Part shown: one piece after another, positions 11,706-23,239 of the stretch
Layout: every line of letters begins with the position of its first letter
Numbering within the stretch: position 1 is the stretch's first letter
Assembly: GCA_006538405.1 (NCBI GenBank)
Contig: BJKQ01000029.1
Coordinates: 1 to 64,000 of the forward strand
DNA from: Hansfordia pulvinata
Lineage: Eukaryota; Ascomycota; Sordariomycetes; Xylariales
Direction of reading: 5' to 3'
Length of the DNA stretch: 64,000 nt
The notes under the pieces: model-generated
What the model saw: only the letters and a program-made list of their open reading frames with translations
The model's database searches: none
What the model was told of the DNA's origin: nothing
Program-made: the position numbers and the translations under genes

Positions 11706-12073
11706 CCGGTTCTCTTTCTGAGCAGCGATAAGTTATCGTTGCCGCAGGCAAATGAACACGGTTCCTGGTGTTTTTCGATTTCTTTTCCGATTTCAGCACG
11801 GTCTTGTCATTTTCTTCTGTCCTGGTGCTGAAAGTCATATCTACTGGTTCCATTTTGTTGCAAGTTACACTGTTGCAGGATTTGGGAACAGTTTTTGGTC
11901 AAGCGCCGTGGCCCCACTCCGTCAGCAGATCAGGAAACGGTTTTGAGTACTATCCTGTAGGAATTATAATCCCTTGGTGGTATCGTAATGGACAGGCGTT
12001 CCCTCATGCTGACATGAGCATTATTTCGCTGAGCTCTTGCACTACCATTGCCATTGATTTGACTGCTGTCGCG

Positions 12074-12679
12074 ATGGATATCACTTGCCAAGTACTTACA
12101 AAATCACAGAAGCCTGTTGTGGGCATGCGTGTCAGGCTTGCGTGCTTGGCGCTATCGACCTATTACGAAGGAATCACTTCTCCTAACGGCCTCGTCGATC
12201 ATTGGAAACAGCTATGCATGCCAACAGCTTCAATCCTAGGCACCGATCCTGTGTGCTCTGTTGTATTCGCCATTGCTGAATACGCAGGAAACGCCCCCTG
12301 GCCCACCATTCAGGTCGACCTTGCATGGACGAAGCCCCTCCACCATTTTGTTTTACTTTGTTGCGATGATCAGAGCTACAGTGTGAGCACCTCCACCAAT
12401 GAGCCCCTGATGCTCTTAGCGCCAACACCAAGTCCCGTGGGCGTTCAACGGGAACCCCATGCTGTGCAGTCGTCAATGTTGTCACCAATGGAAGGGGTTC
12501 AATTTGTGGGGGATGACAGGGTTACCTCGGAAAGACGTGCTTTTGATGGGGCAGCGGCTCGCCGACCAGGTCGCGGAAGGGGCGGGCGCCAGGCTGCAGG
12601 ACTGAAACGGGGCAACAAGGAGTTCGACGATGAAGAGCTTGGTGATGCCAAAGGGGGGAAACGAGCGCGACATACCTAG
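12074..12679 (+). CDS. transthyretin/5-hydroxyisourate hydrolase-like protein with basic tail
   Basis: The frame is open from 11768, but the ATG at 12074 places the start where the fold begins, giving 201 residues. DITCQVLTKSQKPVVGMRVRL matches the first strand and loop of the HIUase/transthyretin family (usual TCHVLD...GxPAAGVxVxL). YEGITSPNGLVDHWK matches its TxxDGR(I/V) turn, and a segment ending THHF-like (KPLHHFVLL) with SYSVSTST matches the usual HYHVPLLLSPYSYSTYRGS end. The catalytic His of the first strand is Gln here and the terminal YRGS is not conserved, so enzyme activity is doubtful. A lysine/arginine/glycine-rich tail of about 50 residues follows. Alternative: a non-enzymatic transthyretin-like domain. 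Function unknown. Confidence 0.5.
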   Translation: MDITCQVLTKSQKPVVGMRVRLACLALSTYYEGITSPNGLVDHWKQLCMPTASILGTDPVCSVVFAIAEYAGNAPWPTIQVDLAWTKPLHHFVLLCCDDQSYSVSTSTNEPLMLLAPTPSPVGVQREPHAVQSSMLSPMEGVQFVGDDRVTSERRAFDGAAARRPGRGRGGRQAAGLKRGNKEFDDEELGDAKGGKRARHT

Positions 12680-14055
12680 CAGGGACAGGGCGCGCATGGT
12701 GTTGGGACACATCGCGTAGCCCAAGAGTTGTCTTGTGCATGAGCATCGTCCAGCTGGCTAGGCAAAATGTTCACTTGGAGGAGTCCTTCGGATGCGGGCT
12801 GCATGCATGTTTGTCTGATTTAACAGGCTGGTACTGATGTATTTACCTAACCATTTTTTCCATTGGTCCATTTTTGACTCGATAAAAGTCGTGCAAGCAT
12901 TTATGCAGCCGATGTTCTACAAACAAGATAAGGGATCATTGGTCATGACTAGGCATGAGCACCTGCCTCATTGATCTCTCAGAGCACGACTTGAAAGTTG
13001 GCTGGTGGAGCGGCATGCTTCACGCTTATGCAGTGTAACTACCTTCGCATATGATGACCGAAATCAATAACCAACACGAAGTAGGTTTGCAGACACGTTG
13101 GCCACAGTTAGGCTCACACTAGTCCAGATGCACGATACGATAGGATGATGCAATATGCTTGACTGCCATCTTTGCGATAGCTGCAAATGACCGCGGTCGA
13201 GTCCGATTTCTTTTCACTGTGCAAACGAGCCAGATTAAGCATCAGTCTCCCTCAATCCCAGTACTAACATCAAATATCTAGGATCACGCCTGCGCCTGCA
13301 TCTGACATCCAGACTCATCGAAATTAACTTCACTTTGACGGTCAATGTGGAGCTTTGGTTAGTGAGGCTGGGAGGGACGCTCAACCGCCGAAGTTCATGC
13401 AACTAAAAGTTAGAAATGGTGTCGCTCTCGCTGTCAGTGTCAGATTCAAAGGCACTGGGACCTCTTCATGTCGTCCACCTCGTGGGCGCCTCCCTGATGG
13501 CCTCTCCGCCCAACAGCGCTTTTTCTATGTGAAGATAACTGCTTCTCGTGTAATATAAAATCTCCTGTGACGAACCGTCGTTGGATATTTCGGGTGTCTG
13601 CCCAATCTCTCACAGAAACAAACGGGCTTTATCTGCTTGCCACTAAACACGGCGGTACAGTCAATACTTGGTTTGACATGGGGGGGGCTGACGTGAGAAA
13701 AGATAAAGACGTTCCAAGTCATTCATAAATATACTTGCGCTGGCTTGTGGGCCATTTCTCCATAAGACGACAGGAATGCACTTGAACAGAAACCGAAAAC
13801 AGTAAAACGTCAGGCTGAATTGGCTTAAAGTACGTTAGGCGGTTATCGGCATTCAGAGTCGCCCGCAAGTTAAAAAGAGAATGGCAGAAAATGGCATTTG
13901 TGGGGGTGATCCACTATGGCCAAATTCGGTCTTTTCTACCAATGCGCTGTGCACAGCCATACCAGCACGGAATGAAGGTACGTATGCTTCTACATAGATA
14001 ATATGGATCGCCAATTATGACCATTCGAGGCTTAATTGTAAGTCTCACCTTCACA
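12680..14055. other. no recognisable gene
   Basis: Short scattered frames only. A run of nine G residues lies near 13680. Nothing supported. Confidence 0.5.
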
Positions 14056-15785
14056 ATGGAGCCTTCAGTCGTCTATGGACTGACGCTTGCGTCCATCATT
14101 ATTCTATTCACGCTGCGACCGATCGCCCTTCTTATTGTCGCTAGATTTGGTCACGCCTTCAGGTCCCACGTTCAATACCCACTCGTCATCTCGCGCAACG
14201 GCTACACGGGAAGCATCAGCCGTTTGGAGGTGATTTATCTCACAGTATATCTCGCTACAAATGGCCTAGTCCTTGGCTACTCGTCCGAGACCGGTCTAGT
14301 TTATCAAAACGTGCCGCTTTCGCTGCTTTGGTCAATCTAGTTCCTTTGTACTTCGGAGGGAGGACAAATCCCCTCATGAGCTTTATCGGGTTTCCATTAC
14401 CACACTATTATCTTGCACATCATTGGTTCGGGAGAGTAGCTATCATTGAAGCTCTTATTCATGCTGTCATATCGCTACTGCCTCCTCAATCTTACCCTGA
14501 GATGACCACTTCGGGATACTGTGTAAGTACCTCGCTTCTTCGGTTCTGATTAGAATTACTGACACTCCATATAAGGCCTCTTTGTCGCTACTCCTCATCG
14601 GTCTTGCGTCCATTTGCATTGTCCGCCGCATACACCATGATCTGTTTCGGAGGATCCATTTTGTCCTCTCTTTATTCATTCTTGCCTCTGTCATGTGGCA
14701 TGTCTTCTCGCTGCCGGGCCCCCTGGCAAAGGTGATTGCGAGCTGCTCATGTGGTTTCTGGGCTTTCACTACAATCTTTCGCTTAACCCGATGCTTATAT
14801 ATCGGCAGCGCCAGGGTCGATGTAAGGGCCACCCAGGATCTCCTACACGCTCGAGTGGAGAATCGTCGAGGGTTGGTCGTCTACCCAGGATGCTACTTTT
14901 ACCTGTATTTTCACCATGGACCCTTCAGGTATAGGGCGCAGGGCCTGCCTATGACAGTTGCATGGTGGACCCCAGGAAGAGGTGAAGACAGTCGGTCCTC
15001 TATACTTTTCCTCATGAAAAGACAGGGATCTGTGGAGGGATTGTTTCAAAAGCCTGAAAGCCTACGCAGCGTGCTTCTTGACGGGCCCTATGGACAAGAC
15101 CTCAAGCTTTATCGCTTTGAAAACGTCATTCTAGCTGCCAAGGGAGCTGGAATAGCGGGCGTACTACCATACGCACTCGACCTTGCACGACGTCAGGCTC
15201 ACGACACCGAGTTGCGAAAGCTTCAAAATGAGTCGAGAACCCATTCAGCAAATCGTCCATTTCGTGATAAAACACGAAAGATAGATCTTTTCTGGATTCT
15301 GGAGCAAAACTCACAGCAAAAATGGCTTCGGGACGAGCTGCAGTCTCTACAACAGCTTGACCCGTCCAATGTATATGTTTCTGCTATGGCCCATGGGGAT
15401 TCATTATTGCTAATACTTCACAGAGGCTCTTCTGCATTTGGTGCATCTACCCATCTCCACAGCGGCGCAGTCCTCCTTTTGCTCCCAACGCATATTGGCA
15501 TTGTCTGTATCCAAACCAGAGCTCCAATATATATGACCAAGGTATCTATAAAGAGATAAGTGCTGGTATCAAGTCGCCAGGTAGAAGTATCGTTGTCGGT
15601 AAGTTCACGGTGGGGGATTTAAATCTTATTTGTCTGTGTACTGACGATTCTCAGCATGTGGTGATGCGGGATTCGCGGGTCGCATTAGGGAGGAGGCAAT
15701 TCAAAATGCCGACATCCACTTTGCTGAGGTTGAATACAGGCCCGGACAGATAGAGAAAGGAGGAAATGGGGTAGCTGGTTTGTGA
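14056..15785 (+). pseudogene. ferric-reductase-like transmembrane protein (FRE/NOX superfamily), one frameshift
   Basis: Start chosen at the ATG at 14056. A hydrophobic N-terminal part leads to NGYTGSISRLEV and, after a one-base frame change in an A run near 14305, to AAFAALVNLVPLYFGGRTNP. Two H-x13-H pairs typical of heme-binding ferric reductases are visible: HHWFGRVAIIEALIH and HFVLSLFILASVMWH. An intron at 14523-14575 separates them. Downstream are an FAD-domain-like segment (YFHHGPFRYRAQG), a DGPYGQ motif and the NAD-binding tail ACGDAGFAGRIREEA in the last exon (15655-15785, after an intron at 15599-15654). Around 15380-15495 the frame or an extra intron is unresolved. Expected role: plasma-membrane reduction of iron or copper. 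The frameshift makes it broken as written. Confidence 0.75.
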
Positions 15786-16872
15786 AATTACTTGGCATTT
15801 TTGACAGTATAGAGCCCTGGACTCTTGCGAAAGTCGAGTAATCTTAAGCAAAACGGCTTGAAACAGTACAGCAAGTTTTCTGAATCGTTTCTGAGTTGTC
15901 TACGGAAGGGATCGAGGAGTGTGTGAGAAATTACGAATAAGGGTCGGAGAGCGATGGAAGATGAAGATCCCCTCTGCGGGTTGCCTAGGGTGCATTCAAA
16001 CTCATTTTACATGCCTGGAGTCACATATTTTGAAGGAATGCGCGACGTAAAAACAGTTACACACTTCACGACGCCAGGAGCAACGAGGGCAATACCATCG
16101 ATAGGAGTTCGGGGGCCCGAGTCAATATATTTTAACCAAAACAACCGTTTCTTCAAAAATTGTAATTTCAAAGTCCATCTTGCTTCGCAAAATTGTCAGC
16201 TACGGGATCGGAAGTACCTCCACCTCTAGGAAGCTTCAGGATGCCCTACCAATCATGGCCAGCCCTGAACATGGCAGTAACCTGTCGGTCACCGTTGCCA
16301 GCTTACAAATAGCTTACTACGTCTCTCTATAGAACTTGGAGATTCTCGCAACCACTGAAAAAATCTCACCTGGCACGATCATTTGCATCATTGAGTCACA
16401 TGTTGACTTGAATGCTCCGTAAAGCGATGAGACTGCGTTGCGCTCAATTTTAGCGGTTGGTATGACGGTTTCAGAGGCAACAAAATAAAAATTAGATTTA
16501 CTGGGTCCGCGCATGGATCGCTCAATAGGCTCCAAATGCGCTAAGACGGCCCAAAAAGCTCGCTAAAACATGGCACGACTGAGGTTCTTCTTCTGCCCCT
16601 TAGTGCAGAGGCGTGCTTTCACCAAGCAAGCCCAAGTTCCTCGCCCACAGCGACCTGTCGAGTCGAGCGATGCAAAAGCAGAAAGGCAATGAAATACTCA
16701 AAGAGTCGGGTTTCCATAAAGTATGCATCGACTGCCATTAAGACTTAAGCCGGGTTTTTTCATTTACATGAATGATCGAAGTTTGTGCTGGAATTAGTTT
16801 TGTAGTCATATTCAAAGACCAGCTCTAGGGCTACATTTTGGCAAAGCCCAGTATTTCATCATTCATACAAGA
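15786..16872. other. no recognisable gene
   Basis: A 91-codon plus frame at 15954 and a 72-codon minus frame at 16535 are open, but neither shows a known motif nor neighbours that support it. Confidence 0.4.
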
Positions 16873-19191
16873 CTACCCCAAGATACGAGCTACCGCGTGC
16901 CTGACATTATTTAGCTCGTCTTGAAAACAATCTGGTTTTCCGGGTCTGTGAACAGATTTGAGGCCTTCCAGAATGTTCTTCCTCTGCACGATTTGCTCCG
17001 AATCAAGTTCTCCAAGTGGCACACGGTACCTATGTACATACTCTTCGACATCACTTATTGCAGACCTCTCAAAATCGATCACCATGACTTCTCTTCGTCG
17101 CTCGTCGTAAAGCAGGTTCCGCGCTTCAGCATCGCGGTGGAGCACTCCGAGACGGTGTATCTTTTGATAAGCAATATCAATCTTGCGCAGGATTGTCTCT
17201 TTCTCATCCTGGCTGGTGCGGTCGAACAAAGGCCTTCCGCCATGGCTCAGAAGCATGAAATGGGTAAAAACGCCATGGTCGTAGTAGTAAGGCAAAACCA
17301 GTTCGACCATACCTAGAAGCACTGGCACACATAGCCCTTGCAAGGGTTCAAGCCGAGTGTAAACTTGTGCTTCATGTTGTAAACGATCCAAGTCGAGACG
17401 CTCCATGCCCTTGGCGACAAAGGTGTAACCGTGCGAAGACAATCGTACTTTGAACAAAGCTCCAAGAGCGCCTGAAAGATAAAGAGGGGCACAATCCGCA
17501 TCGCGACCACGATCATGAGCGAGTTGGCTGCGAACAAGTTGGAGGAACGTGAGAGGCTTGGGGTGCTTCTTCCTGTGATCTTTCAGGTTTGGGCATCTCT
17601 TGTCCATGAAGCCCCCTCGCACAAGGCCAGAAAGACATTCCTGCGAGCAGTAAGGACGGTCATGAACTCTAGTTTTTCCGGTGCTGCTCTCGGTATGCCG
17701 TTGACTGTTCCGCTGACCCCGAGTCTGTGACACACGAGAGGTCCTCTGTGCGAAACGAGCAAGTGTACCCGGCGTTGGCGATGGCGATGGCGATGAATGA
17801 TTTCCTTCATCATCATCACTGCCCCTCTGCCGTGAATCGTCCCCATGCGGCTTGCATCCGGACCGAGTGCGGATTGGGGATCGAGAAAAGCCCTTCCAAC
17901 GCGAGGGAATGTAAGGAGAAGCTTGCACTGGTTTGCGATCACTGAGCGGAATGTCCTTGAGCACGTCGTCGTATTCGACAGCCCAGATCTCAAGCTTTTC
18001 CGCCGCATCGTGCCATGCCGCTGGGGGCTGCTCAGCACGAACAGCCTGTAGAACGAAGGCGAAAATCTGAGACACAGCAGTCCGGTGCAGCTTGGCCTCG
18101 TCATCATCTATCACATCCTCGTTGGGGATGCATATGTAATACTCGACGATGGCAGGGTCGTCCGGGATGTGCAGAAAGACAATAACTTCCCCAGTGCAAA
18201 CATACCCGTACTGCACGCCTTTGCCAATCATGTATGAGAACAATTGTGTGATGACGGCAGCCGAGAGCCTCCGGGCAGCAAATTCGAAGCCTTCGCCAGA
18301 TTGGTGGATGATGTCCTTTTCGGGTTGAATATTGGATGAGAGACCAGTGACAAGGGTGTCGCGGCTCAACTTGTGGGGTGGTTTGTATTCGATTGCCACA
18401 GCAGGAACCTTCTGACCAAACGCATCATCGTAGATACAAAACTGGTCGGCGCGATTTCCCTTGCCCCGGGCCTTCCGCCTGATCCTCGGAGCAGCTGGCT
18501 GTCGAGGATGAGCACCAACGGACATGGCTTCCATGGAGCTGGTGAGAGACTCGTCAATCTCGCCCAGATTTGTATGGCTTTCAAACGAGAGTGTGCCGTT
18601 CAAGTCCAGTTCCGATCGCAGGTGCTTGTCATTGTATGTGGCATCAAACAATTTGCGGACGATATTCTCGACTGTGTCACGCTCGAAGTCGCGGAGCCCG
18701 AGCTCGCTGCTGATAGGGCGAATAAGGGTTTTGACGTAGTCAAGCTGGGTCGAAGAGGGAAACACGGGATCGGAGGGGAATGATAACCCCGTCGACAGGA
18801 CGTTCCAGATAGCTTCTTGCTCGGAGGGGAAGGAATACCAGTGGACGATCTGCCGCGGGTAGATTCGCCCTGTTGGATTTGTCGTGTCGCCCTGGGTGGT
18901 CGAAGAAGGTTCAGTGACAACATTGATGGCGAGGCTTAGCTCATGGGAGCCTTTGAGAAAATCTTGGAGCGATTGTGGTTGTGATGACCGAGCGGCCTTT
19001 TCTGCTTCTTGTCGTCGGCGGGTTTCTTCATCTCGTTGGCGATCCGATTCCTCTCGTTGGCGATCCGATTTCTCTCGCTGGCGATCCGATTCTTCTCGCT
19101 GGCGCCTCGCTTCCTCGAGAAGTAGCCTGAGCCTCTGGAGTTCATCTGCCCGATTGTCCATGGCGACTGGTGTTGGTAGTTGAATGATCAA
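16873..19191 (-). CDS. large fungal kinase-like protein with coiled-coil N-terminus (772 aa)
   Basis: A single open frame without introns. An N-terminal Arg/Gln/Glu/Ser/Asp heptad-like stretch with repeated RQREESD units suggests a coiled coil (residues about 15-70); a second start at MDNRADEL is also possible. The middle has a VAIEYKPPHKL segment preceded by an Asp-rich strand, which recalls a PD-(D/E)xK nuclease-like core. A linker rich in Ser/Arg leads to CSQECLSGLVRGG and a C-terminal protein-kinase-like domain with HRDAEARN at residue about 685 and DFE in place of DFG. No glycine-rich loop is obvious. This architecture occurs in many ascomycete paralogues. Phosphotransfer is plausible but not shown. 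It is one of the few large intact genes here. Confidence 0.75.
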   Translation of the reverse strand: MIIQLPTPVAMDNRADELQRLRLLLEEARRQREESDRQREKSDRQREESDRQRDEETRRRQEAEKAARSSQPQSLQDFLKGSHELSLAINVVTEPSSTTQGDTTNPTGRIYPRQIVHWYSFPSEQEAIWNVLSTGLSFPSDPVFPSSTQLDYVKTLIRPISSELGLRDFERDTVENIVRKLFDATYNDKHLRSELDLNGTLSFESHTNLGEIDESLTSSMEAMSVGAHPRQPAAPRIRRKARGKGNRADQFCIYDDAFGQKVPAVAIEYKPPHKLSRDTLVTGLSSNIQPEKDIIHQSGEGFEFAARRLSAAVITQLFSYMIGKGVQYGYVCTGEVIVFLHIPDDPAIVEYYICIPNEDVIDDDEAKLHRTAVSQIFAFVLQAVRAEQPPAAWHDAAEKLEIWAVEYDDVLKDIPLSDRKPVQASPYIPSRWKGFSRSPIRTRSGCKPHGDDSRQRGSDDDEGNHSSPSPSPTPGTLARFAQRTSRVSQTRGQRNSQRHTESSTGKTRVHDRPYCSQECLSGLVRGGFMDKRCPNLKDHRKKHPKPLTFLQLVRSQLAHDRGRDADCAPLYLSGALGALFKVRLSSHGYTFVAKGMERLDLDRLQHEAQVYTRLEPLQGLCVPVLLGMVELVLPYYYDHGVFTHFMLLSHGGRPLFDRTSQDEKETILRKIDIAYQKIHRLGVLHRDAEARNLLYDERRREVMVIDFERSAISDVEEYVHRYRVPLGELDSEQIVQRKNILEGLKSVHRPGKPDCFQDELNNVRHAVARILG

Positions 19192-19700
<509 letters not shown>

Positions 19701-20100
19701 TTATGTGTCTGCCAGACCACTCCTCAGGGGCGCCTTGAGCGCACCAACACCATTGGGGCTGGCGCCTCGTTCTCGGAGTAACTCCACAACTTTCACATGT
19801 CCTCCTGATGCAGCCGCGTGAAGAACTCTGTCGTACGCCATGTCGTACGCGTTGGCCTTCGCTTCTGCTTGAAGAAGGGCGAGGGCAATTTTTCCGTGGC
19901 CCGCAGTTGAAGATTTGACCTCCGCACCGTTTTGGAGAAGCATGTTGACGATTCCCAAGTTCCATTCTCGCGATGCCTTTGAGAGGGCATTTATGAATCT
20001 GCGGCCTTATGAATCTGCAGCCTTATGAATCTGCGGGCTTTCGTTGTGATCGTCGCCCCATGCTGTAATAGTGCTTCCACGATCCTCCTACGGCCGTGAT
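19701..20100 (-). pseudogene. ankyrin-repeat relic, minus strand
   Basis: On the minus strand, VLHAAASGGHVKVVELLRER (19790s) and NLGIVNMLLQNGAEV are ankyrin-repeat helices and turns, and further upstream VEALLQHGATI reads as another repeat. An in-frame stop near 20000 and a locally triplicated segment interrupt them. There is no complete gene, only about three repeats. Ankyrin repeats mediate protein binding; nothing more can be said. Confidence 0.6.
19993..20040. repeat. three tandem copies of a 16-17 base unit
   Basis: The unit atgaatctgcggcctt recurs three times with small changes, inside the ankyrin relic. It introduced or spread an in-frame stop on the minus strand. Confidence 0.8.
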
Positions 20101-20297
20101 TTGATGACTTGTTCGATGCTGTCCGACCAAGTTCATTCCGGAGATCTGCAAGTTTCTCGAGAGACCTCATATCGATGCCAACCTCCCCGACGAGAATCTC
20201 TGTACGCCGCTGTCAGAATCTGCTCAACTCGGATGGATATTGTGTGTCATCCATTCTTTGCATTTACCGGGGGTTGACCTCCACAGGTCGAATCAAT

Positions 20298-21290
20298 TGC
20301 AACAAATAGCACTTATGTTGGCCATCAAAGCTGGAAGAGAAGACATTGCACAACTTCTCATCGGCCACCCCGATGTTCCTTTCCATCTTCCAGATACAGA
20401 CTGGGAAACGGCAATTTCCCTTGCGGTAACTTCAGGTATTACAGGCGCTGTATTGTCGCTGCTCAGCACTTATGCCGATGAAAATGGGTTCGTTGAGCTG
20501 GATGCTGATCAATACAAACCATATCATTGGAACACTAGCCGCGACCATGGGACACACTGCAAATTTACGTCATTTGGCCAACGTTACAAATTTCAATTCG
20601 GATGCCACCAGTGCAGATGGGAGTACTGCCCTTATCTGTGCGGCCACTCAGGACCATGATGCTTCAGTCAACCTTCTTCCCCGACCATAGGCTGATACCA
20701 GGATACGGAACCACGCAGGTATCATTGCATTGACGGCGGCAGCAGTCCGCTGTACGGCTTCAACGATCTTAGTAATCCCGGTTACAGCAAACGATCACGC
20801 CCGTCTGGACAGTCCCCACCTCAAGCTCTACACGTTGCATTGTGGCACGGGAACTTGGGCACGGTTCGATATATTCTGCATTATGGGGTGAACATTGATT
20901 CAGAAGTTCGCCCTGGAGAGTCGGTGCTGGCCTTGGCAGCCCAAAACAAGCATGATCAACTCGTTTGGGCATTGCTTCTGTTGGGGGCTGATCCAAATCG
21001 ACGAGACCCCTCTAGAAAGACGCCAATCTTTCGAGTTTTTGGAAGACATCATTGGAACAAACGTCGCTGAACACTCACTGAACACACTCAGGTCTCTTTT
21101 AAATTCGACGAAATTTTCATCGACGTTCAGGATGTCAATGTAGACAACCCTCTCCGCGAGGCCGTTAGAGGGGGTCGGTGGGCCATGGGCGCCACAGTGT
21201 CTGCAAGGCCCCAAGTGTGGCTTCTACCCAATAGGCTGGGGGCCACACCGATTGATACTGCTTCGTCCTTATCGAGGAAGGCGCTGAATT
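20298..21290 (+). pseudogene. ankyrin-repeat relic, plus strand
   Basis: Repeats are visible in several frames: LMLAIKAGREDIAQLLIGH near 20311, DGSTALICAATQDHDASV near 20615, LHVALWHGNLGTVRYILHYG near 20822, ESVLALAAQNKHDQLVWALL near 20920 and NPLREAVRGGRWAMG near 21147. Frame changes and stops separate them. They could be the C-terminal part of an NLR-type or PNP-ankyrin protein, but no N-terminal domain remains. The minus-strand ankyrin relic next to it runs in the opposite direction, so two genes or an inversion must have been involved. Confidence 0.6.
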
Positions 21291-22558
21291 AGCTCTCACT
21301 CATAGAATCAGACATGAGCCAAAGGCTTGATGATAGAATAGTCAAGTACGCCGGATGCCAGATACCTGATTTGTGCACTTTTCAAAATCGCCGCTGTACT
21401 TCGTTTGTCATACCCTGCATTCGCATTTTCGACGTTACCCATCAAGGGTAGTAGCTCTTGGGGCTTCTCTCAGTAATCTCAATCGTCCAGTAGACAATGG
21501 ACACAGCCAGCAATCCGTAATGTAGCCTTGTTGAGGAGACATGGGTCTGTTTCTTTAAAGAGGAAAAAAAAAAAACTGGCGCAGAGCATTTAGCACTACC
21601 GCGCATGATGGTGTGGCAGCCTACCTTCTGGGCAGGCACAGCAGGTCTGATAACGCTACAGACGCGTTCATGGCAAACCTGTGATACGATTGACCCTTTT
21701 AACAACGCTATTACCGATCGGGTTAAATCTTCTTCCCAGCTAGATCTAACCTATTAAGATCTAGCGCACAACATGTCAGACCTTTCCGAGGTCGCTTATC
21801 GCCAGACTTCAAATCGGCGTAGTAACAGGAACTGTGTCTTCCTGCCAGAAACATTCGTATCACCTACCATACGATATATTGAATCTCGTAGCTAACACCT
21901 CTGTCCTGGTGCAAGCTGCTCACTTTGGTATCGACAAGGCTGTGAGCATCCAAGTGGCGTACCATCCTGGATATGCTGAAATCCATGTCTCCGCAATTTC
22001 TTGGTGGGGTTCTCTGCGGGGTGCCTCGGCGTAATCTCTGAATTCGGCGGAAAGTATGGAGATGCGCTACTAGCTGACTCGCAGTTATGTCGGCCTAGAA
22101 CAAGTATACTCGCAGCTATCCACAAATTGACTAGACTCCTGTGACTCTAAAAAGTCACCGACAGTTGGTGCGATATGTCACATGTCTTGGCGGGTGTCCG
22201 CCCGATTGGTATGATAATGTGCTGATACATATCAGGTTAGGTTCTACTCTATGAGATATCTAACCCCTTAAGACCTAGTGGCCCACAGCTTGGGCCTCAA
22301 AAGACACAAGTCTTCACTGCAGTCATCCGCACCATAGCTCTGTCTCCTGGCACTCATACTGAGACGGAAACATGCCTTGTGTCTGCGAAAAATTGCGACA
22401 ACAGAAATATGACGACATAACGCCTGACGATGTGATTCTCTTCTTTTCCAGAATTCTGTATCATCACTGAAGCGCTCGAATAGATCAGCCTCCTCACTAC
22501 GGCGCGGCATCAAGCGCCTCACCTATTTGATAACGGCGGTATCAACCGTCAAGAACGA
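21291..22558. other. no recognisable gene
   Basis: It holds an A run at about 21568 and short frames. A minus frame (22268-22522) containing ERFSDDTEFWKRRESHRQ reads protein-like but was not recognised. Confidence 0.4.
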
Positions 22559-22588
22559 TTGGGCTCTTCCTCCTCCCTAGCCTCGAAA

Positions 22589-22873
22589 TCAATCGGACCC
22601 GTCAGATCCAAGGCACTGGAAGCCACGTTTCATGGCACGGCGGTTATCAGTGTCAAGTCCTTGAGCCTCACCTGGCGCTTTCCAGTACACCGGGATGCCA
22701 CGGTCTGTGCATACTTGACAGTGGAGCACCTCGATCGGACAAGTGAAACAGCGCAAATACTCAAAAGAATTTTCTGTCACGCATTGGCGGAGCTGCATCC
22801 GACTAACCAAAGTACCGATTTGATTTTCAAGACGTTCGATTCTGTTTTCAAAGACATCAAATCGTGCAAACAA
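22589..22873 (-). pseudogene. unrecognised short coiled-coil-like frame
   Basis: The minus strand is open for 94 codons and begins MFARFDVFENRIERLENQIG, which has heptad spacing. The overlapping plus-strand frame (22559-23008) is also open. I cannot decide which, if either, is a coding relic, and no domain was recognised. Confidence 0.25.
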
Positions 22874-23239
22874 AAGATGTACAGAATGCTACACATCGGC
22901 AGACGCTGGGCGAAGATTGCCCAGTATCTTGACCTGATCGCCCAAAACGGAAGAGACGGAACCTCTTGTCTGGGCGTACTCTGTGTTCTTGATAAGGGAT
23001 CGCGGTAAGTTCAACCACACCATATTCAGTTGACACGGCTGACCGTCTTGCAGATGGGTAAATGCCAGTATGCCAACTGTGCAGGAAGCCGTCTTGAATC
23101 TGCATTCCCGAGGGGATCTCAATTTCGCCAGTCAAGCAAGGAAACATACACATCAGGTGGAGCAGGTCTTGGCTAGATTTCATGGTAGGTTGATCAATCT
23201 GTTCTTACATGGGCTATATTATAATAACACTTGTCCAAT

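Noticed and set aside
14056..15785. Identification of the ferric-reductase gene as proof of a Starship element
   Set aside because: This family is common throughout ascomycetes and no captain recombinase was found in the window.
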